Shown here one piece after another: positions 37,194 through 45,845 of a DNA stretch of 64,000 nucleotides (position 1 is its first letter; each line of letters begins with the position of its first letter). The position numbers and the translations under genes are program-made. Below the pieces are notes generated by a model. That model searched no databases. It was not told where the DNA came from and saw only the letters and a list, made by a program, of their open reading frames with translations. This stretch comes from CAYNFR01 sp964396595 (GTDB taxonomy: Bacteria; Bacteroidota; Bacteroidia; Chitinophagales; Saprospiraceae): assembly GCA_964396595.1 (NCBI GenBank), contig CAYNFR010000009.1, positions 24,238-88,237 of the forward strand. The letters run 5' to 3'.

Positions 37194-38501
37194 CTACTTC
37201 ACCATTCTTTTCTGCAGCTCTTCAAGGCTGGCACCCTTGGTCTCGGGCATCATAAAGGCGGCAAAAATCAACTGCAGTACCATCATAGCACAAAAGAATC
37301 CGAAAATAGCAGCCCCTGAAAACTTAGCGACCAAGAATGGAAATAAAGAACTAATCAAGGCCGCACCCACCCAGTGTACACCACATCCAAAAGCCTGTCC
37401 GGTCGCCCTGGCAGAGTTAGGAAATATCTCGCTGATGAATACCCATATGATAGACCCCTGCCCTATCGCATGGCTAGCAATAAAGGCAAATATAAAAATA
37501 GGTACACCAGTAAACTCCGTGATGTAGAAAGCTCTCGAAACAAGCCCCAGAGAAATAATGTATCCGATAGAACCGATAATTAATAAGGTCCTTCGTCCCA
37601 ACCTATCTATCAAAAACATACCTGCTACGGTAAAAATGAGATTTACTAATCCGACACCCGCCGTACTCAATAGTGCTGTACTAGCCCCCAATCCTGTCAT
37701 CTCAAAAACCCTAGGTGCATAATAAATAATCGCATTGATGCCCGATAGCTGATTGAACAGCGCTACTAGAAACGCCAGTACCAAAGGCCACTTAAGCCGT
37801 CCTGAAAAAAGAGAAAGATATGCATGATTAACAAGCTCGGATTTAATCTCTCCCACAGACTTGTCAACGTCCTCCGGTGAAATGATATTCAAAACTTCAC
37901 GTGCGCGAACTTCGTCATTTCGAAACCTGATCAACCATCTAGGGCTTTCCGGAATGCCCATAACCATGAACAAATAAATCGCAGCCGGTAAGACTTCGAC
38001 TCCCAACATCCATCTCCATCCATCACCGCTTAGCCCCCCTAGTAAATAGTTTGATACATAGGCTATTAAAATTCCGATGACAATATTGAGCTGATATAAA
38101 ATAACCAGACGCCCTCTCTTGCTTGCCGGAGCAATCTCGGAAATATAGGTAGGCGCAGCTACGGAAGAAGCCCCTACTCCCAACCCTCCAATGAATCTGA
38201 ATATCATAAAAGACAGCGGATCCCAAGCAAGAGCCGAACCTACTGCACTGAATAAATACAAAAACCCAATGACAATCAAGGTTTTCTTCCTACCCAATCC
38301 ATCAGTAGGATATCCTCCTAGCAATGCACCGATAACTGTCCCCCACAATGCCATCCCCACCGCTAGTCCTAGTGACAAATCTGACATACCCCATAACTGT
38401 TGAATCGATTGCTCAGCCCCAGAAATCACTGCGGTATCAAATCCAAACAAAAAACCGGCAACCGCTACCGTTATCGACCATAAAAGAATCTTCTTATTCA
38501 T
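37194..38501 (-). CDS. MFS sugar porter (sugar:H+ symporter type)
   Basis: A 435-residue, twelve-helix transporter of the major facilitator sugar-porter family. The first helix carries GFLFGFDTAVISGAE, the 2-3 loop GRKKT, helix 6 is followed by PESPRWLIRFRN, the central repeat has DRLGRRTLLIIG, and the C-terminus ends PETKGASLEELQKRM. All are sugar-porter signatures. Its substrate is probably a hexose or pentose. It ends about 215 bases before a strong terminator. No binding-protein or sugar kinase lies next to it. Confidence 0.94.
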   Translation of the reverse strand: MNKKILLWSITVAVAGFLFGFDTAVISGAEQSIQQLWGMSDLSLGLAVGMALWGTVIGALLGGYPTDGLGRKKTLIVIGFLYLFSAVGSALAWDPLSFMIFRFIGGLGVGASSVAAPTYISEIAPASKRGRLVILYQLNIVIGILIAYVSNYLLGGLSGDGWRWMLGVEVLPAAIYLFMVMGIPESPRWLIRFRNDEVRAREVLNIISPEDVDKSVGEIKSELVNHAYLSLFSGRLKWPLVLAFLVALFNQLSGINAIIYYAPRVFEMTGLGASTALLSTAGVGLVNLIFTVAGMFLIDRLGRRTLLIIGSIGYIISLGLVSRAFYITEFTGVPIFIFAFIASHAIGQGSIIWVFISEIFPNSARATGQAFGCGVHWVGAALISSLFPFLVAKFSGAAIFGFFCAMMVLQLIFAAFMMPETKGASLEELQKRMVK

Positions 38502-38642
38502 ATATCCAGCTATCTTAAATGGGCATTATCTGCCTATTTCTGGACAAAATACGAATCTCTGTCTGATTATCATCAATGTATGAAAATCCTAAAATTATTA
38601 GCATTAAACTAAAGCGCTATGATCTCTCAAGCTTATTCAGTG

Positions 38643-38650
38643 TAACTTTG
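38643..38650 (+). promoter_or_regulatory. TAnnTTTG element abutting a start codon
   Basis: TAACTTTG ends only five bases before the ATG of the TetR-like gene. If it is the -7 element, the transcript would start at or next to the start codon and be essentially leaderless. No clear -33 TTG is present. Confidence 0.4.
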
Positions 38651-38655
38651 GGGCC

Positions 38656-39336
38656 ATGGCGCGAAAAAGAAAAGAAGAAAAGAAAATACCCACGGCATTA
38701 GAACTTATGTCATCCTATATGGATGCTGTTGTTACACATTATGAAGAGAGCCTTACAGAAGAAACTTTTTTGTCACTATTGGGACCGGACAATAGTTTTT
38801 TTCAACACTTTGAATCTCTAGAAGCAATTGAAAAAGCCATCTGGTCACATATCATCACTGAGAGTATTAACACCGTAGAACAAGACGAAGTGTCCCTGCG
38901 GGCAGAATTTAATGACAAAATTCTAAGTCTGTTTTTTACCTTTTTTCAGAATATCGGGCTCAACCATGAATACTTCAAGAGGCATTTGTCTATCAGAAAG
39001 AATATAGTCGATAAAAACCGCCTTTACTCGGACATGAAGAAAATCTTCAATAATTACGTAGAGACGATTTATCAGATCGACTGTATGAATGCACTATCAG
39101 GCAAAAGTGCATCAGTGGAGAAGATACTCAATCAAGGCATATTGTTGACATATTGGTCGGAGCTGGTATTATTGATCGAATTCTGGCAAAATGACACATC
39201 AGAGGAGTTTCAAAAAACAGATGTTGCAATCGATAAAGCATTACATGCTACTAAAGAATTGAGGTCTATGGCTCCCTTGAGAAGTGTTATAGACCTGGGC
39301 TATTTCTTGTGGAAAGAGCGATTTGGGGTTAAATAG
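38656..39336 (+). CDS. TetR-like regulator
   Basis: A 226-residue protein with a basic start (ARKRKEEKK) and an N-terminal helical bundle resembling a diverged TetR DNA-binding region (SLLGPDNSFFQHFESLEAIEKAIW, where TetR proteins have the F-Y/F-x-H-F-x-s-k/l turn). The remaining two thirds are helical like a TetR ligand domain. It precedes the UbiB-type kinase gene by 64 bases, a pairing I recall from other Bacteroidota, and may control it or act together with it. The DNA-binding motif is weak. Confidence 0.7.
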   Translation: MARKRKEEKKIPTALELMSSYMDAVVTHYEESLTEETFLSLLGPDNSFFQHFESLEAIEKAIWSHIITESINTVEQDEVSLRAEFNDKILSLFFTFFQNIGLNHEYFKRHLSIRKNIVDKNRLYSDMKKIFNNYVETIYQIDCMNALSGKSASVEKILNQGILLTYWSELVLLIEFWQNDTSEEFQKTDVAIDKALHATKELRSMAPLRSVIDLGYFLWKERFGVK

Positions 39337-39400
39337 AACGAATTGGGCTAAGATAGAATATGTTTCACTGAGATACTAAAGAATTGAAAAACTGCCTTTC

Positions 39401-40711
39401 ATGAAAACAACGGATAAAATTCCTACGGGAAAGTTAGAAAGAGCCGGCAAGATTTTGAAAACCGGACTTAAAGTAGGCAAGAACTATGCGAGCTATTACG
39501 GAGAAAAAATCATTGGAGGCGAAGCCTCAAAGGATAAATTGGACAGAAGTAATGCCGAGGATATCATGTCCAGTCTGCATGAGTTAAAAGGTAGTGGCTT
39601 AAAAGTGGCGCAAATGCTGAGCATGGAACAACATCTCCTCCCCGCGGCTTATGTCGAACAATTCAGTCTGGCGCAATTTTCCGTACCTCCATTATCAGGA
39701 CCGCTTATCAAAAAAACATTCGTAACAAATCTGGGTAAGGCTCCGGAACAGATATTTGACACATTTGATTATGATAGTAAATATGCAGCAAGCATCGGAC
39801 AAGTCCACAAAGCGACTAAAGGTGGTCTAACTTTTGCGGTAAAAATCCAATATCCCGGTGTAGCTAGTTCCATAAGGTCGGATCTGGCAATGCTTAAACC
39901 GCTTGCCGGAAGAATCATGCGGATCAATATCAGTGAAGCACAGCACTATTTTGACGAGGTAGAAAACAAGCTACTCGAAGAAACAGATTATGAGCTAGAA
40001 TTACAACAGAGTATGGAGCTTGCTCAAGCTTGCTCGGATCTTGAGAATGTCGTATTCCCTCGATACTATCCTGAATACTCAACTAAACGCATACTCACGA
40101 TGGACTGGATAGAAGGTGTGCATTTATCCGAATTCATTAAAACAAACCCTTCTCAAGAATTTCGAAATAAATATGGTCAACAATTGTGGGATCTATTTAT
40201 GTATCAGATCCATCGACTCCGCAAAGTTCACGCGGATCCGCATCCCGGCAATATCATTGTGACGCAGAACGGTAAGCTCGGCATTATAGATTTCGGATGT
40301 GTAAAAGCTATTCCAGAGTCCTTTTATGAACCCTATTTTGCCCTCGTAGATCCGATTTCATTGGAAGATGAGTCCAAGTTTGATGAACTATTACATCACC
40401 TGGAGATACTACGAGAAGATGACGAGCCGGTCGAAAAAGCATATTTCACCAATATGTTTAAAGAGGTTTTGGGTCTGCTTTTAAGTCCGTTTAGATCTGA
40501 ACGTTTTGACTTTGGAGATAAACGATTTTTTGAACAAGTAACCACCACCGGCGAACGAATAGCCAAAGATGCATTGTCTTCAGGCTACAAGCCTAATAGA
40601 GGTTCGGCACATTTCTTGTACATGAATAGGACATTCTTCGGTATTTACAATTTACTTCATCTGTTGGCATCCGAAATAAATACGAGTGTTGACAAAGGCA
40701 GATATAGTTGA
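39401..40711 (+). CDS. AarF/ABC1/UbiB-family atypical kinase
   Basis: A 436-residue member of the UbiB/ADCK family. The family-specific N-terminal segment LKGSGLKVAQMLSM (about residues 64-77) corresponds to the KxGQ motif. The Ala-rich nucleotide loop is AASIGQVHKA with the catalytic Lys in FAVKIQYPG, then EETDYELELQQ, and the catalytic loop VHADPHPGNI with metal Asp in GIIDFGCVK. Relatives support ubiquinone biosynthesis or lipid homeostasis. It follows the TetR-like gene and precedes the exosortase gene by 28 bases, so it may be co-transcribed with both. Confidence 0.93.
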   Translation: MKTTDKIPTGKLERAGKILKTGLKVGKNYASYYGEKIIGGEASKDKLDRSNAEDIMSSLHELKGSGLKVAQMLSMEQHLLPAAYVEQFSLAQFSVPPLSGPLIKKTFVTNLGKAPEQIFDTFDYDSKYAASIGQVHKATKGGLTFAVKIQYPGVASSIRSDLAMLKPLAGRIMRINISEAQHYFDEVENKLLEETDYELELQQSMELAQACSDLENVVFPRYYPEYSTKRILTMDWIEGVHLSEFIKTNPSQEFRNKYGQQLWDLFMYQIHRLRKVHADPHPGNIIVTQNGKLGIIDFGCVKAIPESFYEPYFALVDPISLEDESKFDELLHHLEILREDDEPVEKAYFTNMFKEVLGLLLSPFRSERFDFGDKRFFEQVTTTGERIAKDALSSGYKPNRGSAHFLYMNRTFFGIYNLLHLLASEINTSVDKGRYS

Positions 40712-40739
40712 CCGGAGACGAATTTAAAGATAAGCTTTA

Positions 40740-41279
40740 ATGACCAATAAAAAACTGAAGAGAAATGCGGAGGAGCAACAATCCGCTCGAGATAGAAGGA
40801 AGTTTATTCGCTTCGGGGGCATTTTTCTAGGCTCAGTAATCCTCTATTATCTAATCAGTTCAGCAGAATGGTTTCAGAAATCGACAGCGCCATTACTTAT
40901 CTTTTATGCTAAACTATCCGCGGTGATCCTAAATGTATTAGGGTATAAAATTCACACCAATCAAGCTATCCTTTATAGTAACGTAGGTGCCTTGGAAATA
41001 AAAGAGGGATGTGATGCTATAGCACCGGCAGTACTTTACGCTGCATCCGTTCTCGCTTTCCCATTGACTTTAAAGTCAAGATTAAACGGACTATGGCAAG
41101 GCATCCTTGCGATATTCATATTGAACATCATTAGAATCGTGAGTTTATATATCATATATGCGGAAGCTCGAGATTGGTTTGAATTTATGCATGTTGAATT
41201 TTGGCAGAGTTTTTTTGTTGTGTTTACTTTGGTACTGTTCCTATACTGGATCAGGAGAAATAAAGATCAAGTGATATGA
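40740..41279 (+). CDS. exosortase-family transpeptidase
   Basis: A 179-residue multi-pass membrane protein. The exosortase catalytic residues are readable: Cys91 in KEGCDAI, Arg132 in NIIRIVS and His151 in FMHVEFW. About four or five hydrophobic helices surround them. Exosortases cut C-terminal sorting tails of exported proteins and probably attach the product to the cell surface. At 179 residues it belongs to the short single-domain types found in Bacteroidota (XrtF/N/X/Y groups); I cannot assign which. It overlaps the next membrane protein by four bases (ATGA), a sign of tight coupling. Confidence 0.88.
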   Translation: MTNKKLKRNAEEQQSARDRRKFIRFGGIFLGSVILYYLISSAEWFQKSTAPLLIFYAKLSAVILNVLGYKIHTNQAILYSNVGALEIKEGCDAIAPAVLYAASVLAFPLTLKSRLNGLWQGILAIFILNIIRIVSLYIIYAEARDWFEFMHVEFWQSFFVVFTLVLFLYWIRRNKDQVI

Positions 41280-41896
41280 ATAAAAGCTTATCACAACTCA
41301 ATCGATTTATACTTCTTTTTATTATTTTATTATTAGGACTCAATTTATTGCATCAAATACCGGTCGTATCAAAAGTACATTTCCAGATCTTCAGGACATT
41401 TGAGCAGTCCATTTTTAATGCACTACATCCGTCAGTGGCTATTCAGCTTAGTTATATTGACTCCAAAGAATCCGCATCTAGTGACTACGATTACAGCATG
41501 AATATTTATGAAAAAACAAAATGGACTTTATCTTCGAATAAAAGGGATCTAAAGCCCCGCTTTATTGCCAATCAAAAAAAACGCCTGACGTATCTAGGGG
41601 CAAGTCTATTATTGATTTCATTGGTTCTGGCTTCTCCTGTTTATTGGCGTCGTAAACTTTATGGAATCATAGGTGGATTGCTGCTGCTATATCTGCTCTT
41701 AGCCATGAAGTTCACCTATATGATTGATACGAATGGATCTGCTTTGACTACAGGGGTCTCATCTCTATGGCTAGCTTTAGCCAGATTATTCGGTGCGGCA
41801 TTTCGCACCAATGAATTTATACTCTTATTAATGATTCCTGTGTGGGTTATCTCTTGTCTTACCAGGCAAGTGTATAAGTCATTTATTTATGGATAA
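41276..41896 (+). CDS. exosortase-coupled membrane protein
   Basis: A 206-residue membrane protein with an N-terminal helix (about 11-27), an extracytoplasmic segment of some 75 residues, and three or four further helices (about 105-195). I do not recognise a named domain. Its start overlaps the exosortase stop (ATGA), so the two are translated together and probably act together, as exosortase-associated membrane proteins do in other Bacteroidota. Its 3' end overlaps the convergent acyltransferase gene by 10 bases. Confidence 0.75.
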   Translation: MNKSLSQLNRFILLFIILLLGLNLLHQIPVVSKVHFQIFRTFEQSIFNALHPSVAIQLSYIDSKESASSDYDYSMNIYEKTKWTLSSNKRDLKPRFIANQKKRLTYLGASLLLISLVLASPVYWRRKLYGIIGGLLLLYLLLAMKFTYMIDTNGSALTTGVSSLWLALARLFGAAFRTNEFILLLMIPVWVISCLTRQVYKSFIYG

Positions 41897-42474
41897 TATC
41901 TGCTGTCCAGAGCAAACTTATCTCTATGTTTCGGAGCTATGTCGGCATAAAAATTCATTACCTTTCTTAGATCGTCATCCATATTATCTGATAGATAGAG
42001 CGGACCGCCTACACCTGCTATCTTTTTTTTATAGTCTAGATAACCGAAAGTGATAGGTACGCCAGCCTTTCGTGCCGTGTGATAAAACCCTAATTTCCAT
42101 TTCGTGGCCCTCCTACGTGTACCTTCAGCAGCTATTACCATCGCTACCTTCTCATACTTATTGAATACATCTGCCATAATATCAACATAGCTATCGCGAT
42201 CGGGCTTCAGCCCATTTGGATTTCGATCTATACCTACTCCGCCAAATTTTCGAAGCAATCCCCCCAGCAACCAATGTTCTGTCCATTCTTTTTTGATCGT
42301 AAACTTCAATGGGACTTCGAGAACAACGAATACGCAGATAAGAAAAAAAGCATCCCAATTGGAAGTATGTGGTGCCGCTATCATCACGCACCGCTTGTAC
42401 TCAGGAGGAAAATCAGGAGCAATTGACCATCCTGAAATGCGCAATAACAGCCTTGCCAGTGGTTTTTTGATCAT
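41887..42474 (-). CDS. PlsC-like 1-acylglycerol-3-phosphate acyltransferase
   Basis: A 195-residue lipid acyltransferase. The catalytic HxxxxD motif is PHTSNWD near residue 34, and the phosphate-binding EGTRRR is near residue 105; the family's GFYHTARKAGVP follows. It transfers an acyl chain to a glycerophospholipid or related acceptor at the inner membrane. ATG at 42474 is preferred to 42531 because homologues generally begin KKPLARLLLRISGW. It is convergent with, and overlaps by 10 bases, the exosortase-coupled gene. Confidence 0.9.
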   Translation of the reverse strand: MIKKPLARLLLRISGWSIAPDFPPEYKRCVMIAAPHTSNWDAFFLICVFVVLEVPLKFTIKKEWTEHWLLGGLLRKFGGVGIDRNPNGLKPDRDSYVDIMADVFNKYEKVAMVIAAEGTRRRATKWKLGFYHTARKAGVPITFGYLDYKKKIAGVGGPLYLSDNMDDDLRKVMNFYADIAPKHRDKFALDSRYYP

Positions 42475-42796
42475 GTTCGCAAAACTGCATAAAACTGTTG
42501 ATAAATAGCTTACATAACGTTTATTTTTCAACCAATTGAGACTTTTGATGGTTTATTAACTCCCTATCAATGGTGTCACTAAATGAGGAAGTATGTCATT
42601 GCGTGAAGTATATACATGTAATAACATGATATTTTTGATATCCTAATCATGGCAGTAAATCATCACTAACCACTTTATGAACATTTATCGTGATTAGAAA
42701 TATTGAATACCTTGAGCCATCTACAAGTAATTGGCAGATTAATGCGATTACCCCTAATATTGCATGCTAATACGATAAATCATAATACAAAATTGG
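42475..42796. other. divergent intergenic region
   Basis: The region separates the acyltransferase and ABC genes, both of which must have promoters here. It is AT-rich; I find no exact TAnnTTTG, repeat or RNA gene. Confidence 0.4.
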
Positions 42797-44470
42797 ATGG
42801 ATTTTATACCTGAATCTAGTGCGTTTTATCGATTATTCCGCTTGCTGTATCTCGACAGAAAAGACATTTGGCAGGTCTATGGATTTGCGCTATTCAATGG
42901 ATTAGTATCACTTTCACTACCCATAGGAATACAAGCCATAATTAATTTAATTCAAGGTGGAGTGATATCAACTGCCTGGATCATCATGGTAATCTTCGTA
43001 TTAGTCGGCACGCTTTCCTCGGGTATATTTCAATTGCTCCAACTGAGGATTGTAGAAAATATAGCCCAAAGATTATTCGTAAGGTCAGCATTTGAGTTTA
43101 CCTACCGTATACCCAATATCAGGAACACAGAGTTACGAAATCATCATACTCCAGAGCTGGCAAACCGTTTCTTTGATACCTTAACGATCCAAAAGTCGCT
43201 ACCAAAACTTCTTATTGATTTATCTGTAGCGATCTTTCAGATTATTACCGGCTTAATTGTACTCAGTATCTATCACCCTTTTTTTATAGTCTATGGCCTT
43301 ATCTCTATCGGTGGTATTATAGTAATGATTCGCATCACAGGTCCATCCGGATTAAAAACGAGTCTGCAAGAATCAAAATATAAGTATCAGGTAGCAGGAT
43401 GGCTAGAAGAAGTGGCACGCACACGGCTATCATTTAAATTTGTAGCCGAGCCACAGATAGCGCTTAAGCGTACTGATGGCATAGTCAAAAACTATCTTCA
43501 TGCGCGAGAAAGTCATTTTAAGATACTATTGCGTCATTTCACCAGTCTTGTAGGGTTCAAGTTAATAATAACTGCAGGCCTATTAATCATCGGAAGTGTA
43601 CTAGTCTTTAATCAGCAGATGAATATTGGGCAATTTGTTGCTGCCGAAATCATTATTATTATTATCATAGCAAGTATTGAAAAACTAATGACCTCAATAG
43701 ATTCTATCTATGATATCCTTACTGCTCTCGAAAAAATAGGCTTCATCGCGGATATGTCTCTAGATAAAGATTATGGCAAAGGTATAGAACTCGTAACCGG
43801 CCGCAAGGGTGTCAGGACGGAACTCGTTAGTGTTTCCTTTGGATACCCAGAAAAGGCCGGTATTCTAGACGAAGTCTCACTAGAGCTGTCAGAAAACGAG
43901 TCCTTGGTCGTTTCCGGTTCTTCCGGTAGCGGTAAGTCGACATTGCTAGCCATTCTTGGAGGCTTGAGACAGCCTGACTCAGGCGTAGTACTTTATAATA
44001 ACCTTTCGCTTAGCACGCTTAAGTTCGCCAGTTTTAAAAAACATGTAGGTTTTTTATTTTCAAACAATCAATTGTTCCACGGCACCATTGCTGATAATAT
44101 CGGAATGGGACGAGAAGAGATCAAACTCGCTGAGCTTTTGGAAAGTATAAAGATATCCGGATTGACGGATTTTATAAAAAACCTTCCTGATGGATTAGAA
44201 ACTACGGTTGATCCCGAAGCCAGAAGATTACCACGCAATGTTAGCAGTAGAATATTACTGGCTCGCGCCATAGCTCATAAACCTAAATTATTGCTGCTCG
44301 AAGATCCACTTTCAGATATTCCGCAAGATGAAAGAGAATCTCTTATAGCTCAACTCACGAACCCAAATAACCCATGGAATATCATCGTCACTACAAATGA
44401 ACCTTTGTGGTTAAAATACATTCAGCACCACGTCATTCTTGACAACGGGCAACTTAATAAGATAATTTAG
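42797..44470 (+). CDS. ABC transporter (permease-ATPase fusion) with degenerate ATPase motifs
   Basis: A 557-residue half-transporter: six transmembrane helices (to about residue 310), then a nucleotide-binding domain. There is no N-terminal peptidase (C39) domain. Walker A is intact (SGSSGSGKST, Lys380), but other motifs are altered: the Q-loop Gln is replaced (GFLFSNNQLF), the LSGGQ signature reads LPRNV (478-482), Walker B ends in Glu502-Asp503 instead of Asp-Glu, and the H-loop His is absent (VTTNEP). From memory, related Bacteroidota proteins with HlyD and TolC partners show similar changes. With the next genes it forms a type I-like export system; no cargo gene is next to it. Confidence 0.9.
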   Translation: MDFIPESSAFYRLFRLLYLDRKDIWQVYGFALFNGLVSLSLPIGIQAIINLIQGGVISTAWIIMVIFVLVGTLSSGIFQLLQLRIVENIAQRLFVRSAFEFTYRIPNIRNTELRNHHTPELANRFFDTLTIQKSLPKLLIDLSVAIFQIITGLIVLSIYHPFFIVYGLISIGGIIVMIRITGPSGLKTSLQESKYKYQVAGWLEEVARTRLSFKFVAEPQIALKRTDGIVKNYLHARESHFKILLRHFTSLVGFKLIITAGLLIIGSVLVFNQQMNIGQFVAAEIIIIIIIASIEKLMTSIDSIYDILTALEKIGFIADMSLDKDYGKGIELVTGRKGVRTELVSVSFGYPEKAGILDEVSLELSENESLVVSGSSGSGKSTLLAILGGLRQPDSGVVLYNNLSLSTLKFASFKKHVGFLFSNNQLFHGTIADNIGMGREEIKLAELLESIKISGLTDFIKNLPDGLETTVDPEARRLPRNVSSRILLARAIAHKPKLLLLEDPLSDIPQDERESLIAQLTNPNNPWNIIVTTNEPLWLKYIQHHVILDNGQLNKII

Positions 44471-44471
44471 T

Positions 44472-45842
44472 ATGCTCAACATCAGTAAGAATTCGGTAAT
44501 AAGTCATGTTCATCTTGAGTCACTCGAATCCAGTAGTGTACTAAATAAAAAAGCGGTCAGGCCTTCCCTTCTGAGAGTATTAACCATTCTAACCGGAATT
44601 TTTATTTTCTCATTGTTTTTACCTTGGACACAAAATATTCGTTCCTCAGGATATGTCACTACATTGTCTCCTGATGACAGACCACAATCAATTCAAGCAT
44701 TGATCGGAGGTAGAATAGAACAATGGTATGTTCGCGAAGGCCAATACGTCAATGCAGGAGACACGATAATCAAAATATCGGAAGTAAAAGAAGAGTATCT
44801 CGATCCGCAACTACTTGAAAGAACTGTTCGACAGATAGAGTCAAAATCGCTTTCAGCCGATGCTTATGACACAAAGTCTAAAAGACTTGCAGAACAATAT
44901 CTCGCCATTAAAAATACACGAGACATTAAACTAGAACAGAATGACATCAAAATAACGCAACTTAATATAAAACTGGTGAGCGATAGTATGAATGTCATTG
45001 CTGCGAAGCTTGATGAAAGTATTGCTGAACAACAACTACTGCGTACACAGGAACTGTATGATCGCGGGATTAAATCTCTTACGGAACTCGAAACCCGAAA
45101 ATTAAAATATCAAGAAAACAAGGCTAAAAGAATTGCGCTTGAAAATATTCTTGAAGCCAACAATAACGAACTTCTCAATCTTGCCTCAAATGTTGTCTCA
45201 ATCACTGCCGAATATGATGACAAAATGGCCAAAACATAGGCCGACATGATGTCCGCAGTATCAGACAAATATTCTACATATGCGTATATAGATAAGTTAA
45301 AATCTGACCTCAGTGCTTATAGAGTTAGATCAGACAACTACTTTATTACTTCACCTATAGATGGTTACATCACAAGAGCCCTACAGTCCGGAATAGGTGA
45401 AATAATAAAAAACAGCGACGAAGTTGTCACCATTATGCCTAAAGAATTTCAGGTGGCTGTTGAAACATTTATCAAACCCGTAGACATGCCTCTTGTTGAA
45501 ATAGGACAAGAAGTAAGAATTCAATTTGACGGATGGCCGGCAATCGTCTTCACCGGATGGCCCAATAATTCTATTGGGGTATTTCCAGGTCAGGTAGTTG
45601 CCATTGAGCAATTTATAAGTGCTAATGGAAAGTATAGAATATTGATTGCCGAACATCCTGAGAAAGAGCCCTGGCCGCAACAAATAAGAGTAGGCGCCGG
45701 CGCTGAATCTTTCGCTTTGCTAAAAAATGTAAAACTAGGTTACGAAATATGGCGTCAACTAAATGGATTTCCTCCTGATTATTATAAACCGGAGAATTCA
45801 GAGGAAGTTAATATACAAGCTCCCTTAAAAAAAGTTAAATAA
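44472..45842 (+). pseudogene. HlyD-family adaptor split by an in-frame TAG
   Basis: A membrane fusion protein of about 456 codons interrupted by one TAG at 45237-45239. The 5' part (255 residues) has a short cytosolic tail, a transmembrane helix (about 36-55), the first biotinyl-lipoyl half (GGRIEQWYVREGQYVNAGDT) and a long coiled coil. The 3' part resumes in the same frame: coiled-coil end, the second lipoyl half (SPIDGYITRALQSGIGEII) and the C-terminal VRIQFDGWPAIVF region. Everything else is in order, and an ATG at 45246 could allow reinitiation seven bases after the stop. It may be a recent nonsense mutation, a sequence error, or a two-piece protein. A CAG to TAG change is a simple origin. 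Confidence 0.85.
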
Positions 45843-45845
45843 GCT

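Noticed and set aside
45246..45842. Separate small HlyD-like gene
   Set aside because: It lies in the same frame as the preceding part and contains only the C-terminal half of the adaptor, so one gene split by TAG is the better description.
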